DNA of 64,000 nt. Source: Tubulanus polymorphus. Taxonomy: Eukaryota > Nemertea > Palaeonemertea > Tubulaniformes > Tubulanidae. The position numbers and the translations under genes are program-made. The first letter of the stretch is position 1; each line of letters opens with the position of its first letter. Positions 20,221-32,467 of this stretch are shown here, piece after piece. The notes beneath the pieces are model-generated. The model ran no database searches. It was given only the letters and a program-made list of their open reading frames with translations, and was not told where the DNA came from. The stretch covers positions 3,880,501 through 3,944,500 of the forward strand of contig NC_134028.1 in NCBI RefSeq assembly GCF_964204645.1. Direction: 5' to 3'.

Positions 20221-21756
20221 TTATTTGCGTTCTTTTCGTCCGAATAAACAGAACAATCTTAAAAAGAATTTCGTCGCGTTATTTGACGACGAGTCTCCGT
20301 TGCGTTTCAAGTCAATAGTGGATTGTAACTGTTTCCCTTTTTGTTTGGCGCCGAGACGCTGGACACACGAAGACGCGTGTTGTGGTTCCGATAGCATCGA
20401 AAACGATTGATCGTTATTAGTCTCACTAGGGGGCGTCTTGGCCAAAGAAGACGAATCGCTGATTAAACGATCTAAATGTTTTTGGATGGCCTCTCCGAGC
20501 AATTCGGCGTCGAAATCAGCCCCGTACACGTCCCACGTTTGTCCGTGTTCGTCGAATGTGATTTCCTTCACGGCGGTAATTTGGTCGTCTTCGTCTTGCA
20601 CTAATGAGCTCCGTATATCGTAATAAGCCTTGTCGGTTTTCGTTTGGAAAGTTTTAATCTTAGATTCGCGGGTTTCGACGCCGCTACCGACGAACACTTC
20701 CGGGTAAAGATTTTCCGGTTTGTGCGGTAAAACAGCGGGCGAATCGGAGAATGTTTGTTCGACGCTGCCGTCCAGGCTCGGCGAATTAGGGGGTGTTTGT
20801 TTTATTTTGTTAACGCGCGGAGTATTATCGAAAGAAACTTGTTTTCGCAAGACAGCCTGTGGTCGCTTCACGGAGCAATACGCCGATCCGTCCATAGAAG
20901 TTGCTCGCACGTATTTCGGAGGTGTTTTCCGGCGTTTCGTTTCTAGTTTGAAGTCTTTCATTATGGCACGAATATCGTCACGTGAACAGACAATACCGCC
21001 TTCGCGTGGATGAATACGTTTACTCGAGATCTGACTTTCGCTTAAAGAACGACATTCTTGACAAGGAGGGGAACGTCTCCGTCCAGTCTTTAACAAATAC
21101 TGTCTACCAGCTAGATTCCGATCGCAGCTGGGGCTACAAGCTATAAACTCTTCCAAATGTATGCGCTCCACTCTGGTCGGTGTCTCTTCGCCGCTTTTCG
21201 AACGAGCTTCTTTAGCCATACGAAAATCGCTCAAACTAGTCAAACTGCTTCTCCGTCGGAAATGTTCGCGAACCATTTCCGACGGAGGAGGCCACTCCGT
21301 AGTCTGCACAACATGGCGTCGAATTTTCTCTTTCACTTTATTCAAAATAACCGACGGCGTGCTAATCGATCGAGATATTTGATGACAATCCGAATAATTG
21401 ATATCGGCCCTTTCGATCAGTGGTTCCCCGCACATGACCGTATTCCTTCTCACCAACTGAAATTTAGTCCTCTTCTGAGCGAGAGTCTCGTTGTTGCCGG
21501 GTGGAGTCGTTTCACTGCCGGAGTTTGAACGCGGTCTGATTTTGTTTCTATCCGCGGCGGAGTCTGTCGTCGCCGCGCCGTTATCCGAATCAATTGAACC
21601 CTTCGATTCACGTCTGCTGTCTAAGAGTAACCGCGCGCATTCGTCTGGGTCGCTATCGTCAGCGGATACGACTTCCGTTTTAGACAAGTAATCGTCGGGA
21701 ACGGTTAAACTACGATTGTACAGAATCCGTCGTCGCTTGGCATTATCTGTCTGCAT
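20221..21756 (-). CDS. GPRIN-like protein (G protein-regulated inducer of neurite outgrowth family)
   Basis: A 511-aa single-exon frame from the first ATG (21756). The frame stays open back to 21840 with no ATG (it would start at TTG), so a spliced upstream start is possible. The protein is mostly disordered, rich in Ser, Arg and Pro, with repeated RRxS/T-type sites. Near residues 390-432 is the diagnostic C-terminal block, ITFDEHGQTWDVYGADFD followed by AELLGEAIQKHLD, typical of the GRIN_C region of GPRIN proteins. The end (FFLRLFCLFGRKERK) is basic and hydrophobic with a cysteine that could be palmitoylated. GPRINs bind active Go/Gi alpha subunits and promote neurite growth; that role is inferred here from family. 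A neural, membrane-attached scaffold is the best reading. Confidence 0.8.
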   Translation of the reverse strand: MQTDNAKRRRILYNRSLTVPDDYLSKTEVVSADDSDPDECARLLLDSRRESKGSIDSDNGAATTDSAADRNKIRPRSNSGSETTPPGNNETLAQKRTKFQLVRRNTVMCGEPLIERADINYSDCHQISRSISTPSVILNKVKEKIRRHVVQTTEWPPPSEMVREHFRRRSSLTSLSDFRMAKEARSKSGEETPTRVERIHLEEFIACSPSCDRNLAGRQYLLKTGRRRSPPCQECRSLSESQISSKRIHPREGGIVCSRDDIRAIMKDFKLETKRRKTPPKYVRATSMDGSAYCSVKRPQAVLRKQVSFDNTPRVNKIKQTPPNSPSLDGSVEQTFSDSPAVLPHKPENLYPEVFVGSGVETRESKIKTFQTKTDKAYYDIRSSLVQDEDDQITAVKEITFDEHGQTWDVYGADFDAELLGEAIQKHLDRLISDSSSLAKTPPSETNNDQSFSMLSEPQHASSCVQRLGAKQKGKQLQSTIDLKRNGDSSSNNATKFFLRLFCLFGRKERK

Positions 21757-24700
21757 TGTCGACGCGAGCTCGTTATTTATAAACTCTACGTATTGAATGC
21801 CACCAGGTGATGACGTAAATTTATTTCTGATGGATTTCAATTTGTATTATGAATCTCTCTCTCTCTCAGCGCTCGACGCTAAACCACGGCAGCAACGGTG
21901 TTGACATTATCTGAAATAACAAATGAAAACGTCTTTGAGAGAGAAATTATTCATCAAAAACTTCATTCGATGATGTATGATGCTTCGTACACGTCGTCGT
22001 TGTAATCAGAGCCCCGGAAATCAATACAAATATGAAATAGAGATGGGGCACATTTTTCAACTTCTTACGATGTAATCATACATAGATCTACAGATATTGT
22101 TTACGTCGGTCTAATTGATGCTTTTTAGAAATGGAAGAAAAATTATCGAAATGTTATATTTCAGAGTTTCTGTGGATATACGCGCATATATATGTTACAT
22201 AAGCTTCTTTCGAGTGATAATGATAATTCGCGTGTCTCAGTTACAAATTTAGACGATTCTTCAAACTAATTCCTAATTCCTAATCCTATTAGTATAACAG
22301 CCACACTGCTATAGACACGACAAAACAACATCAGTCACGTATCAATCTTCAAACATCACTGTCATCGGCTTAGGGATAAAAACACGTTTTGATGTCGAAA
22401 TACAAAAGACTACACAAAACCCAGGCAGCTCAGCTTTCTCTAATCATTTCATAAAGTCCTTAGTCTTTACATCATGTGCACCCAAGCCTGCCTTAGAAAT
22501 ATGGCATTTCCATGATTCTGGGAATACATCTGAACCCTCGAGAACAATGTGACGTTACATGTTTCCGTACTGTCGTAAATGTCAACGTCAGACTTCGGAA
22601 AGAAGCATCATTATGAAGAACGGGCTCATCTTGAGGCAAAATGCAGACCATGATAATAACATAAGCTGAATTATTCATCGAGGAAATGCATTCGATAGTT
22701 AGTTCTATACATCTCGGGAATACTTTGATTGGAACCCATTTACGCTGGGGACAAAAACTGGGGGTTAAATAGCACTTTATATATAACCATGTTATCCAAA
22801 TGAGCGCTAGTGCTGTGACTGCCTCTACCCTTCAGAAAGCACTTGACGATTCCATTATTGAGGGAATCAAACTCGACAATGGTTCTGACAAAATCGTCCA
22901 AAATGGAATTTTCAAGCCAGTGCCCCTTCACACATTGCCTCAGCTTTTTGAAGATGGTTAACCACGCAATTCAATCATGACACACAGTTCACGAAGAAGG
23001 GTACAGAATTTTCACGAATCTAACCAAATCGAGGAATAGATTGAATCCTACGATTTGTTCGTTTTATACAGATAAAGTCTAACTAAGGATAAAGGGTTAT
23101 AGAAAATACATTGATTTAAAATGACTCCGCTAAAATCACCAGATATCTTTTCATTTTTCTTCACTAATATGTATAGGCGTATGTACGTGGAACGTTATAA
23201 GGTAATAATTGTAATGAATGACGGTTATCTGCGTAATATCTGATATACCAACTCTCATTACTTAGTTTATAGGCTGCCATTATTTACGTTTAATCTTGAT
23301 ATCCGTGCTTTGATTAGATTCTCAATTTCCTTTAGTGCTCTCTACGCAAAATACCATAATGCAACAGCCGCCTGACGGGTTCGTGTGGTTATATCCCATA
23401 TTCAGTTAATACGCTTCTAATGTAGAGAAGCATTGATGAAATTATTTTCAGACACAGATACGCCATGCGCAAATGTAATTTTTTTGTGGAGCCATAAACT
23501 GATTGTAATTGTAATTGTGGGGTGAAGTAAACATTTACGTGGACTCGGAAGACGCTTCAAATTTTCACTCACAACTCCCGGAACGGAATTTACGAACAAC
23601 TAACAACTAAGGCAGGGGCGGAGCATAACTCACCTCTTTTTAACTGGTCGACACTTTCATGATTATGCGGACTGACTATTTCTACATGCATGAACATACT
23701 GCATAATTTACGTAGTTTGATGTTCACATACATGCACGCATTAGATTGATATTCATTCACGTAATGGACATCTGACATGACAGTCTATTGAACGTATACT
23801 GTAACATATTGAAAAGATCACGCTGACTTTGCTTCCGATTAAAGCCAGCTGGTATATACATTGGAGGTGGTGTAATCAACAACAAAAAAGAATTATTCGA
23901 AACAGAAATTGAAATTTCTATGCATATCAGAGAATTGGTTTATATCTTTAATATTGTTTATGTCAAAACTGGGAGAGATAATGACAGATTAACTATCCAA
24001 AATCCAGGGGGCAGTTCCATTCACAATTCTGGATCCAGTGTTCCACAGTTTCGATTTGACTCTAATATTCACTCAATAAAACTGAACTGCTTTCTAACTC
24101 ACAACGTGGCGAACCAGATACTGGGATATACTTAAATATCTGAGGTAAATTATCGCAGTGAACTCACTTTAACTAGTCATGTCTAACTTTACAAAACGAA
24201 AAGCGCTATACGTCAAAGGCTGAAGAACTATTAAAAGTCATCTGAATTGGAATGTTCTCTGCAGACTGGAGCATGAAATTCGTCCGTACCAGATTTAAAA
24301 CAAATTAAATTCAGGCAGGCAGTTCATTCAACCGATGTAGATTTCAATAAGATGAGATGCGACTTGACGTGGAATCGGATTACGCATGCATTTCTGATGT
24401 TGGATTGATGTTACGGCTGTTAAATGAATTACTTCGTTTCCGACTGCCGACACGGGACCAATCGTAAAATAAAAATCTGATTTCTAAAACCGGAATGAAA
24501 CGCAAACAAAACGTGACTGACTGTGTCGGAGAAACCGGACCGACCCCGTCCGTGATTAAAATCCAACGTGGTGTCTCCATGTTTGAAAATGTTCACAAAA
24601 TGTTTTTTAAATGACATTTGATTAAATATCTTTAAAACACGAGCTATTCCACAATTACTGGTGGTTAGATATCTAACCTTTACCTTAAGCCTGTAGGGAG

Positions 24701-26700
24701 CCATCAAAAAACTACACTGGGAATGGTTTCGCTCGAGGAAATTTTCCTTTTAATGGTGTATCATAAATGATGTATAAGCAGGCATAAACTCGAAGGGGTG
24801 GGGTAATATTTACAAATAGACTAAGAAAAAACATTTTGAAAATAGATCCGTTAAACGCGTATTTAACCATAAATGTGTTCGCATTATGCAGTTGAAATTA
24901 CTATTTTGATGATGACCGCGTTGCAATGGGTTAAAGATAGAACATATCGCCGAGAATGATGGAATAAAAAGCGAAACCGTTTCGACCGCACCTTCAAGTT
25001 CAGATTAAGGTTGAACGAAGATCATATTCTAATACGACGGCATTCTATTTTCGAGCGTCACACGCCGTGTTCTATAAATGATATCTTCAGGACAAGAACC
25101 GGTGTGGGATAATTGTATGACGCACTTCAGTAAATCTAGTTGCAATGGGTAAACGATCAAAAGGGTGATACTTAATTCTCCTGACGTCGTGTGTTTAGTG
25201 GAAAATACTAAGACTGTAACATTAATAGAATGGCAGGTTATTCTTATCGTACGTAATCAGTGTTCCTTTCACATGCATTAACTGCTATTTTCCGGTCCCC
25301 TAGGCATTCCTAGTATCGGAAGTCGACGCTACAGCCACCGTTAAATTTGTTCTCGAGTTTTCACGGGAGAATATCGGAGAGAGCGAGAGAGAAAAAACAA
25401 AGGCTTTAGACGTTTTAACAACCAGAAATAGAGCCACCAATTTGTGGCGATCAGGTCTACAGTGGTGTCGGATCGTCCATCAGTGCTGATTTAGCAAACT
25501 GGCCGTCTGAACTTTCCAAAGTTTCATCACCACGAACTTTACCACGATGAAAAAAAATAGATAGATCTGGATGAAAAGATTGTGTTATGCCGCGCAAATG
25601 ATGCAAATATGAACACACCAAAGGCAAATACCGACAAAAAATAATCAGCTACGCCTGCAACTTCCAAGAATTAAGTGATAACAGGATAAGAACGAGAGAG
25701 CGAGAGGAAGGAGGAGACCAAAATAATATTCTGATGAAATCTATCGGCGAGAATCCTGTATAAAGAATCCATTGTCGTCAGTAGCGTCTGCGCCTCGTGA
25801 ATATGAAAGGTCGTGGCATTTAAACAATATTCCCGAGAATTAGTCGCTAAAAGCAAAATAGGTAGAATATCAAAAGAGATGGATTTTCGCCGCTTAGTAT
25901 ATCGACCGGTTTGTTCCCCGTGCGCGTCTGAAAAAAAGTCTACCGCCGCAACATCGTCATCGACAGTTCGGTGCGAACCTCACCAATGATTTTCAATCTT
26001 CGATAGCGAAATAAACAGAACATTATATCGAATGATATGTATTTGTAGATTTCCCAGAGGATCCGAGTGAACATGCCGGTGCAACTTGAATATTCCACGA
26101 AAAAATAACTGAACCGTGGCCTGAAATTGTTTGGCTCAGTAGACCAATATGTCGATGCGAACTTTATTAGTACAGGAAATACCTCGGTTTTTTATCAGGG
26201 CCATATTTGAAATTCTTATCTTTGATATTAAATTATTCTAGTGATATTCAGTAAACCCCCGCTTTGCGTAAAGCCGTCATTTCAATTATCCTTAATTACA
26301 CGACGCCAATCGTAGCTCCACGTCCAGACAATTAAAAATCAGATCAGCTGAATATGGAAATTGTCGTCACAAGCGTTTTGTTTCATTCAGAGATTCTGAA
26401 TTTCTGTCGCTAATCTGTCACACAAACTGATGCATCAACTTGGCCAGGTATATCGCTCTATTTCTGTCTACTGCGTGATTGATTATGGAACAACGATGGA
26501 CGAGGAATCATCCGAAATGGCATCATTCACACAGGAAGGGTCGCTCTTCTTTTTTCGTGTCAAGATAAATGAGCTACAAATGAAATTAACGCCGAGCGAT
26601 GATCATCAGAGTGAATAAACCAAACGACAGGTAAAAATCCACACTCGGAGATACTCAAGGTCAATTGGATCCTGTCGCTGTGCACTTCGACATTTATACA
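21757..26700. other. GPRIN 5' flank and gene-poor spacer
   Basis: About 5 kb without a convincing gene. GA/CT-rich simple sequence lies just upstream of the GPRIN frame and near 25370-25710. A degenerate copy of the GGACCCAGTTCCACAGTT-type MITE lies at about 24031-24120. Short open frames here lack motifs and splice context. Confidence 0.5.
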
Positions 26701-26701
26701 C

Positions 26702-26764
26702 GTCACCATGGCAACTGAAACAAATCAACGGTTTATATGACACTGGTTTGGCCAGTGTATAAAA
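26702..26764 (+). promoter_or_regulatory. RFX X-box followed by TATA box
   Basis: GTCACCATGGCAAC (26702-26715) is a full RFX X-box palindrome. TATAAAA follows at 26758-26764. Downstream, at 26852, an ATG opens a 58-codon frame. Together this looks like a real core promoter on the plus strand. Confidence 0.5.
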
Positions 26765-26851
26765 GTTGGCTACTGTCGTGTCTGTCGGTGTGACATTGCA
26801 TGACAGTTCATTACGGGGGCCACTAACCCGGTCATCACCACCACGTCTATC

Positions 26852-27031
26852 ATGACTGACAACTCCTCAATTAATTACACGACGTCTCTTGTTACCAGGC
26901 ACATCTACAGTTTAGAGTCGAGGCAACTAGAGAGCTTTCAAGAAAAAAAGACTTCTGCGTTTCCGGTTTGGGTGAAAGGCCCGGATGTAGTTGATTCTGA
27001 TGGTTGTCAAAGCGGTGCTATCATTGGATAA
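26852..27031 (+). CDS. Possible short first exon or small protein downstream of a TATA box
   Basis: About 59 codons starting MTDNSSINYTTSLVTRH, with two N-glycosylation sequons near the N-terminus, as in the extracellular start of some GPCRs. It has no signal peptide and the frame stops at TAA near 27031. Possible internal donors exist (for example TTGG|GTGAAA), so it may be a first exon of a longer gene. I found no downstream partner exon. Treat as a weak candidate. Confidence 0.25.
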   Translation: MTDNSSINYTTSLVTRHIYSLESRQLESFQEKKTSAFPVWVKGPDVVDSDGCQSGAIIG

Positions 27032-28750
27032 AAAAACCCACTGTCTCAGCGATCGATGCTCGCGCGCGAAAACCAAAAAAGCGTAGAGAGATATTAGTAT
27101 TACGCATTATATGCAAAGTAGATCCGCGTGGCCTGTTCCAAGTGTCACGTGGTTGTCGGTGGAGATTGGGAAATTAATGAGAACGTTAAGACGGATTTAT
27201 CTTGTCACCTGAGAAGAGATCTTAGCGGATTTAAATCACTCATTAATATCACCGTTGACAGATATGTGAATCGTTATTGCTTTAGGAATTGAATTTGACT
27301 TATAGTTTATCCGTCAAAATGAAGAATTAACTAATGTATAATTTGGGCATATGCATCGTAAAATGAGGATTGGACTTAAGACACTTCAAAACGTCATTGC
27401 TAAGTAGCCCAATGTAACCCCAAGTTGAAAGTGACACGATGTAGCTTGCAAAAATGATCCATAATTAGACCGCTTCTTCGGAAACATAAAGCATAGAAAA
27501 AATGATATCGGTTTTTTTCTAACGGACACCTGTCGCGGGATGTGCAATAAGACATGGATGTAAGACATTATAGATAGTTGATCAATCGTGTATAGCTTGT
27601 TAATAGGTCAATACTATCAGAGCCAAACGATCGATTATCGCATTGATTTTCGATAACCGTGGAACCACGTAATGACCCGTTAAATAGCGTTACGTTGTAC
27701 AAGGTATACGATGTATAAATCTGAATCAATTGACTGAAAAAATCTTACGTTTTTACACTTTCACTTGCAATGGTCGTAAACGAAAAAGAAACTGTCGCCA
27801 CGCCTGATCAGTCCGACTTATAAATGTATATATTGTTATTTATTATCATTGGCACCCGGAGTTTATTCCGAATAGAAAAAACGAAGCTCGTTGAGAAAAC
27901 TCGTAAATGAAAACTGTTCTGATCGTCGGCCGAGTTTCTCGATTTGACGAATTTCTGCCGATGCACGCGGAGCGCGTGCGCTATCTGGTGAATTTACCGA
28001 GAACTCGAATGTTTTACAGTTTATTCGACAGCAGCAAAACGCGGTTGTTAAACTGCTGTTTCTATACGGCTAAGATATATTTACGTACACCGATCAAATT
28101 GAGTAATTATACCGTTCTTTCTTAATGTTTTAAACCTTTTTTTAGAACCCTGGGACGCTATCGTAAATCTTTATAATGTTACACAGTCACGGTAAAGGCA
28201 ATAATTGTGTAGTAAATGGTTTCTGGGTATCACGTACATTGAAAGATGAATTCAAAGTGTAATGAGCTTTTTTTCAGACAATAAATCATGACTATTTCGT
28301 AGATTTTTATACAAACTTACTTAAGTCCGAATGGTAAAAGTGATACGTGTATCAAAAGAAATAAATGATGTACGTATATCAAAAGGTTTTCAGGTACCTA
28401 CGGATAACATCGCCGATTTTTTTCAACCGCACATGTTTATTTATTTTCGCGAAGTTTAAGATCCCACTCACGAACGGTTTATACACTTTTCGAAACGATA
28501 CTGTTTATTCACTGAAAACATCGAGAGAAAATAAACGATGGATTGAATCAATGATTTCGACGTAGGAGTTTGCGCCTCGCGAGGTATATATTTGAAAATG
28601 CAGCCAAGTGTGACTCATTATTTACCGACATAAACCAAATGAAACAGGTCTGTGAGTGAAGAAAGGTAATACTGTTGTGACTCAATTTTAGGTGGAGTAG
28701 TTCTTCAGTGACGCGTTTAAGTGTCACACGTTCTCAAACGGAATGCAGCA

Positions 28751-28775
28751 ATATATATATATATATATATATATA
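28751..28775. repeat. (AT)n microsatellite
   Basis: Uninterrupted AT dinucleotide run of about 12 units. Confidence 0.9.
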
Positions 28776-29783
28776 AACGCCGAGTTCGCTACCGACAAAA
28801 CTGATTTATTGCATAGGCCTACCTTTTATTGCGAATTTATAGCAGTTTGACCGCAGTCACAGGTCAGAATCTAATAACACGACTGAGAATGTGTGATACG
28901 CTCTCTGTTTGATGTACGTCGGTGACATTACTCGACGATTCATTGCTGTATTCATGCCAAACATCATATTATATACACGTGTATAGTCTGGACCAGACAC
29001 AATTGTCACCACACGATAACCTCCCGACGATTTTTGATTAATGTCGGTTTTTGCATTTTGATCTACCGTCCATATTGATAATTACTGCACATATATACGG
29101 AATATGTAGGCATGTCAACAACCACAGAGAAATTCGTGATCGCATCCAAAGCCGTATTATCACTAGCCTACAGTTTCAAAAGGTTAAAGACAATTACATA
29201 AATCTCCTATCTAACAACTACCACAAAATGGTTTCGTCCAATGATTCTCAGCCTACCTTTGAGAAAAGTGTTCCTTGTTGTATTTTACGCGTTTTTCTTG
29301 TGGGTTCTTATGCTGTAAATTAAAAAAAAACTGACTTTATTTAAAATACCATTAAATTCGTTCAAATGTTAAGGTTGACAGCATAACTGGCGACATTGTT
29401 ATTCGAAAAATGAATTGAGAACAACAAAGTGTCTTTCTTTCCATTGTTTTGAGTTAGAAAAAAAGCGAGTCGATCCCTTTAGGCGGAAAGCAAGGCAAAC
29501 ATTTCCATCTTTCTTCGGCTGCACTTGCCGATTCAGTATAATGATTGATCGAAGCGCGAAGAATGTGTTTGATTTATGGAAATGTATCCGCCAACTGGGA
29601 AGTAAAAGGTGACCGTAAACAACGACCTTTAATGCCGTGTGCCTGTCAATAATGTAGGGCCTATACTGGCAGCTTTAGTTGTAAATGTCAAATCCGCCCT
29701 GTTGTAACAAAAACATTCTATACAGCCCAGGGTTTAGTCTGGAATAGTTGTCATCATCGACCAGGGTCAAACTCAGGACTGTA

Positions 29784-29848
29784 TAGTCTAGAACGAAGTA
29801 TGACGAATATTAGAATAGAGGGAGATATTCGTCATAATAGTTAGAACT
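29784..29848 (+). ncRNA. Pre-miRNA-like hairpin candidate
   Basis: A 65-nt segment folds on itself. The core stem TATGACGAATAT pairs perfectly with ATATTCGTCATA across a short A/G-rich loop, and imperfect pairing continues outward through TAGTCTA and TTAGAACTA. Length and bulged stem fit an animal miRNA precursor. A small foldback transposon is the alternative. Confidence 0.3.
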
Positions 29849-30538
29849 AATGCGTCCACAAAAACTAGATTTCTATGGGGAAAATTCCTGTTTCCCTGTA
29901 GCTTTAAATCACCAGAAAAGCATCCTCCCTTGTTAGGCCGATAAAGTCATGAAATATAGTTCAGTAATTTTTTAATTCTTGGAGAGATGACGTCGATTTT
30001 GCGTCATTCGTGACGTAATTCCAGGGCCCCGATTCAAGACGATTCACGCATTTTCAAGTGAATTGTTGATGTCGATTGAGAATGTAAAAGTTGTCATTAG
30101 TAACTAATTGTAATTTTGTTGTTTAAAACCTGCCCCCAGGGCGAATACGAGTGTAAAACCAATTACGAAGGAAAATGGTAAGCAAAACGCCATGCGAGCC
30201 TGCGGGGAGCTATTCATTATGATAGAATTTCATCAGCACGCGAGAGGAACATAACAAACGCACACAGACATCAAATCCACTGAGCCATGGTTGACTCGAA
30301 AAGGTCACCGCCGCTTGAAGAGGCTCTTGTGGCTGGGTTCATAAAAGTGAAATCGACAAATGGCACGACAAATGTCAATCGTGCGTCGAGTCGTATCGTA
30401 ATATCATGATGTATTTGCAGTCGGGAGGAATTATGAAGATGGAAATTGTCCATAATCCGATATTTGTGATCATTATCACTGCCGATGGAGACGGACGGGT
30501 GAACAGAAGATATATCGTACTGTTTTATGCACCTCATC

Positions 30539-30674
30539 CTGGGCCCAGTTTCACGAAAAAGTGTACGCTTAAAACAGTTAAGTTTGAATTGTTGTCCTCA
30601 TTGAAAACATGAAGTAACCAATGGCAATTAATCAAAAAATTTGAGTTAACCTTTTTCGTGAAACTGGCCCCAGG
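30539..30674. mobile_element. MITE-like element, GGGCCCAGTTTCACGAAAAAG ends
   Basis: 136 bp with inverted ends of about 22 bp (CTGGGCCCAGTTTCACGAAA on the left, TTTCGTGAAACTGGCCCCAG on the right). There is no coding capacity. It lies in intergenic DNA. Confidence 0.8.
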
Positions 30675-31847
30675 AAGTGGCTGTTCCCGCTGTGTTCTAA
30701 CGACACTGATCCTATCCCCAACATCAAACGACTGGGTGAAACTGTTTTAATGCATTTCCTATATTGAAATGTGGTTTTCCAGAGACTCGAAACGCGAGTG
30801 CTATAATTGTGAATGAATATATTTGAGTGAATGGCGCGTAAATCCCGAGCGAGTAAGTACGTATATAGAGAAATGTGTATCATTCTTCATTTCGACCGCA
30901 GTTCGACGCGGAGAAATGAAACATTCATCGTAGAATGCCAATTGGCGTGTCTATCTCACGACTATTCTGGCGGCAAAGCTGTTAGTCGCTATAGAAAAGT
31001 CATTACCTGGAATGTAGAAAGCTGCAGAGAATTCATCACGTAAGCCGTATATTCACCGCTGCAGACGATTCTCTGGATCAATCAATCCTGAGCGAAATGA
31101 ATTTCTCTGTCAGACATGTCAAGCAGAATAGAATATAATCCGCGTCATTCTTTAACGTGACGTATCGAACTTATCTTCAGCCGTGTTCTCGGTTATTGTT
31201 ACCAGCTCCACACGAAATTTCTTCTCGCCTCCAACTATTTCAGACACGTTGCAACTCTGAGATATACCATCTACACCAGAAACTGTGCAATCGTTTCGCC
31301 TTTTATGCAATTATAGGCGAGCGATAAAAACATTTACTTTGAATAAAGTTCGCGAGTAAGGTATATGATAATAACACTTCGCCCTCTCTTCTCGTGCTGA
31401 TGATAATGGAAGAAGAATTTGAGGTTTAAAATTTCCGGAATAACAACAACCTTCCTGAAAACCGCAACTTGTCTGCAACCTTTCAGAAATTCGCCTGTTA
31501 TCATCGGGAATTAGCAGTATTTCAGGAGCCGAAGTCAGCGGGTTACAGGCTAGACATGGCGAAATAGATACTTGCCTAGGTTAACAATTCACAGGAGTTC
31601 CGATCATTCTTGCGATGAAACACAACCTTTCTGACATCAAAGATACAGATCCACAAGGGGAAAGAAAAAAAATTAGACAACTCGAATTCCAACTCTCTGA
31701 TATATACCGTATAAAGCCTACTGTCAAATACCGAATGTCAAGTCATTATCAAATTTATTATTCAGGCATCTTGACGAGTAAAACCGGGGTGAAAACGAAT
31801 CGGTGGCGTTGGCTAATTCGTCCTCAATAATTCAACAATATAATGAT

Positions 31848-32148
31848 ACGTCACACGGATGAGTGCGTCCGACTTATCCGTTTCCATGGCGACTGAACGA
31901 AAAAAGTGAGGAGCACAGTTTAAATCCATCCTCTTCATGCGTACTTAACACACTTTTTGTAAACATCGCGTGTATGATGAAGATTTAAGTCGTCGATATA
32001 TGGATAGAGAGTTAGTCAGTGATGACGTAAAACTGTATAGTTAAATGCAGCGAGTTCTCGTCTAGTGGTCGATTAGAGTGTCGCCATCAAAATTACATTT
32101 TATAGACCTCGTACACGTGACGTAATCGATTGGTTTTATTCGACGTCA
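31848..32148. promoter_or_regulatory. Cluster of CRE-type sites
   Basis: TACGTCA (31848), TGACGTAA (32023), TGACGTAA (32118) and GACGTCA (32142) fall within 300 bp, with an ATTGG (CCAAT complement) between the last two. This resembles a CREB/ATF-responsive element. The target gene is unknown. Confidence 0.35.
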
Positions 32149-32448
32149 TTCGTGCTAATTTGTATGTATTCGCGCAATAAGCACCAAAAAATTTTTATCA
32201 GCTTTAAAAATATGTTCAGTTTAGCTCACCGGGTTAGCTCAATTGCAGTGTTTAAAACCCCATGTGAGATAACTCAAAACTGCAGAATGGTCTCCTGTTG
32301 TATAAATCATATTGCATTAAATTTACCGTATCTTATTTTGTTGTTATACAAGGTCTTCAACTAGACCAACATTTCAGTCTCCGACACTGACAGGTAAACA
32401 TTACTAAACGATGTCTCACCTGCCCGACGGACTTTTGTACGGCACCAT

Positions 32449-32467
32449 CACGTGATATAAGCACGTG
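32449..32467. promoter_or_regulatory. Tandem CACGTG E-boxes, 7-nt spacer
   Basis: CACGTG ATATAAG CACGTG. Two perfect palindromic E-boxes at this spacing resemble the E1-E2 tandem used by CLOCK-type bHLH-PAS factors. USF/MITF-type factors also bind CACGTG. Confidence 0.4.

Noticed and set aside
20438-21691. Several plus-strand frames over the GPRIN gene
   Set aside because: Shadows of the minus-strand coding sequence.
22740-22931. 63-aa minus-strand frame that looked like a possible retroelement fragment
   Set aside because: Too short and no diagnostic reverse-transcriptase or integrase motif.
24380-24707. Minus-strand frames of 66 and 92 aa
   Set aside because: No motif and no supporting promoter or splice sites.
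27907-28125. 72-aa plus-strand frame
   Set aside because: No signal peptide or domain, isolated in a gene-poor stretch.
31880-31893. Second X-box-like dyad (GTTTCCATGGCGAC)
   Set aside because: Two mismatches to the RFX consensus and no nearby promoter.
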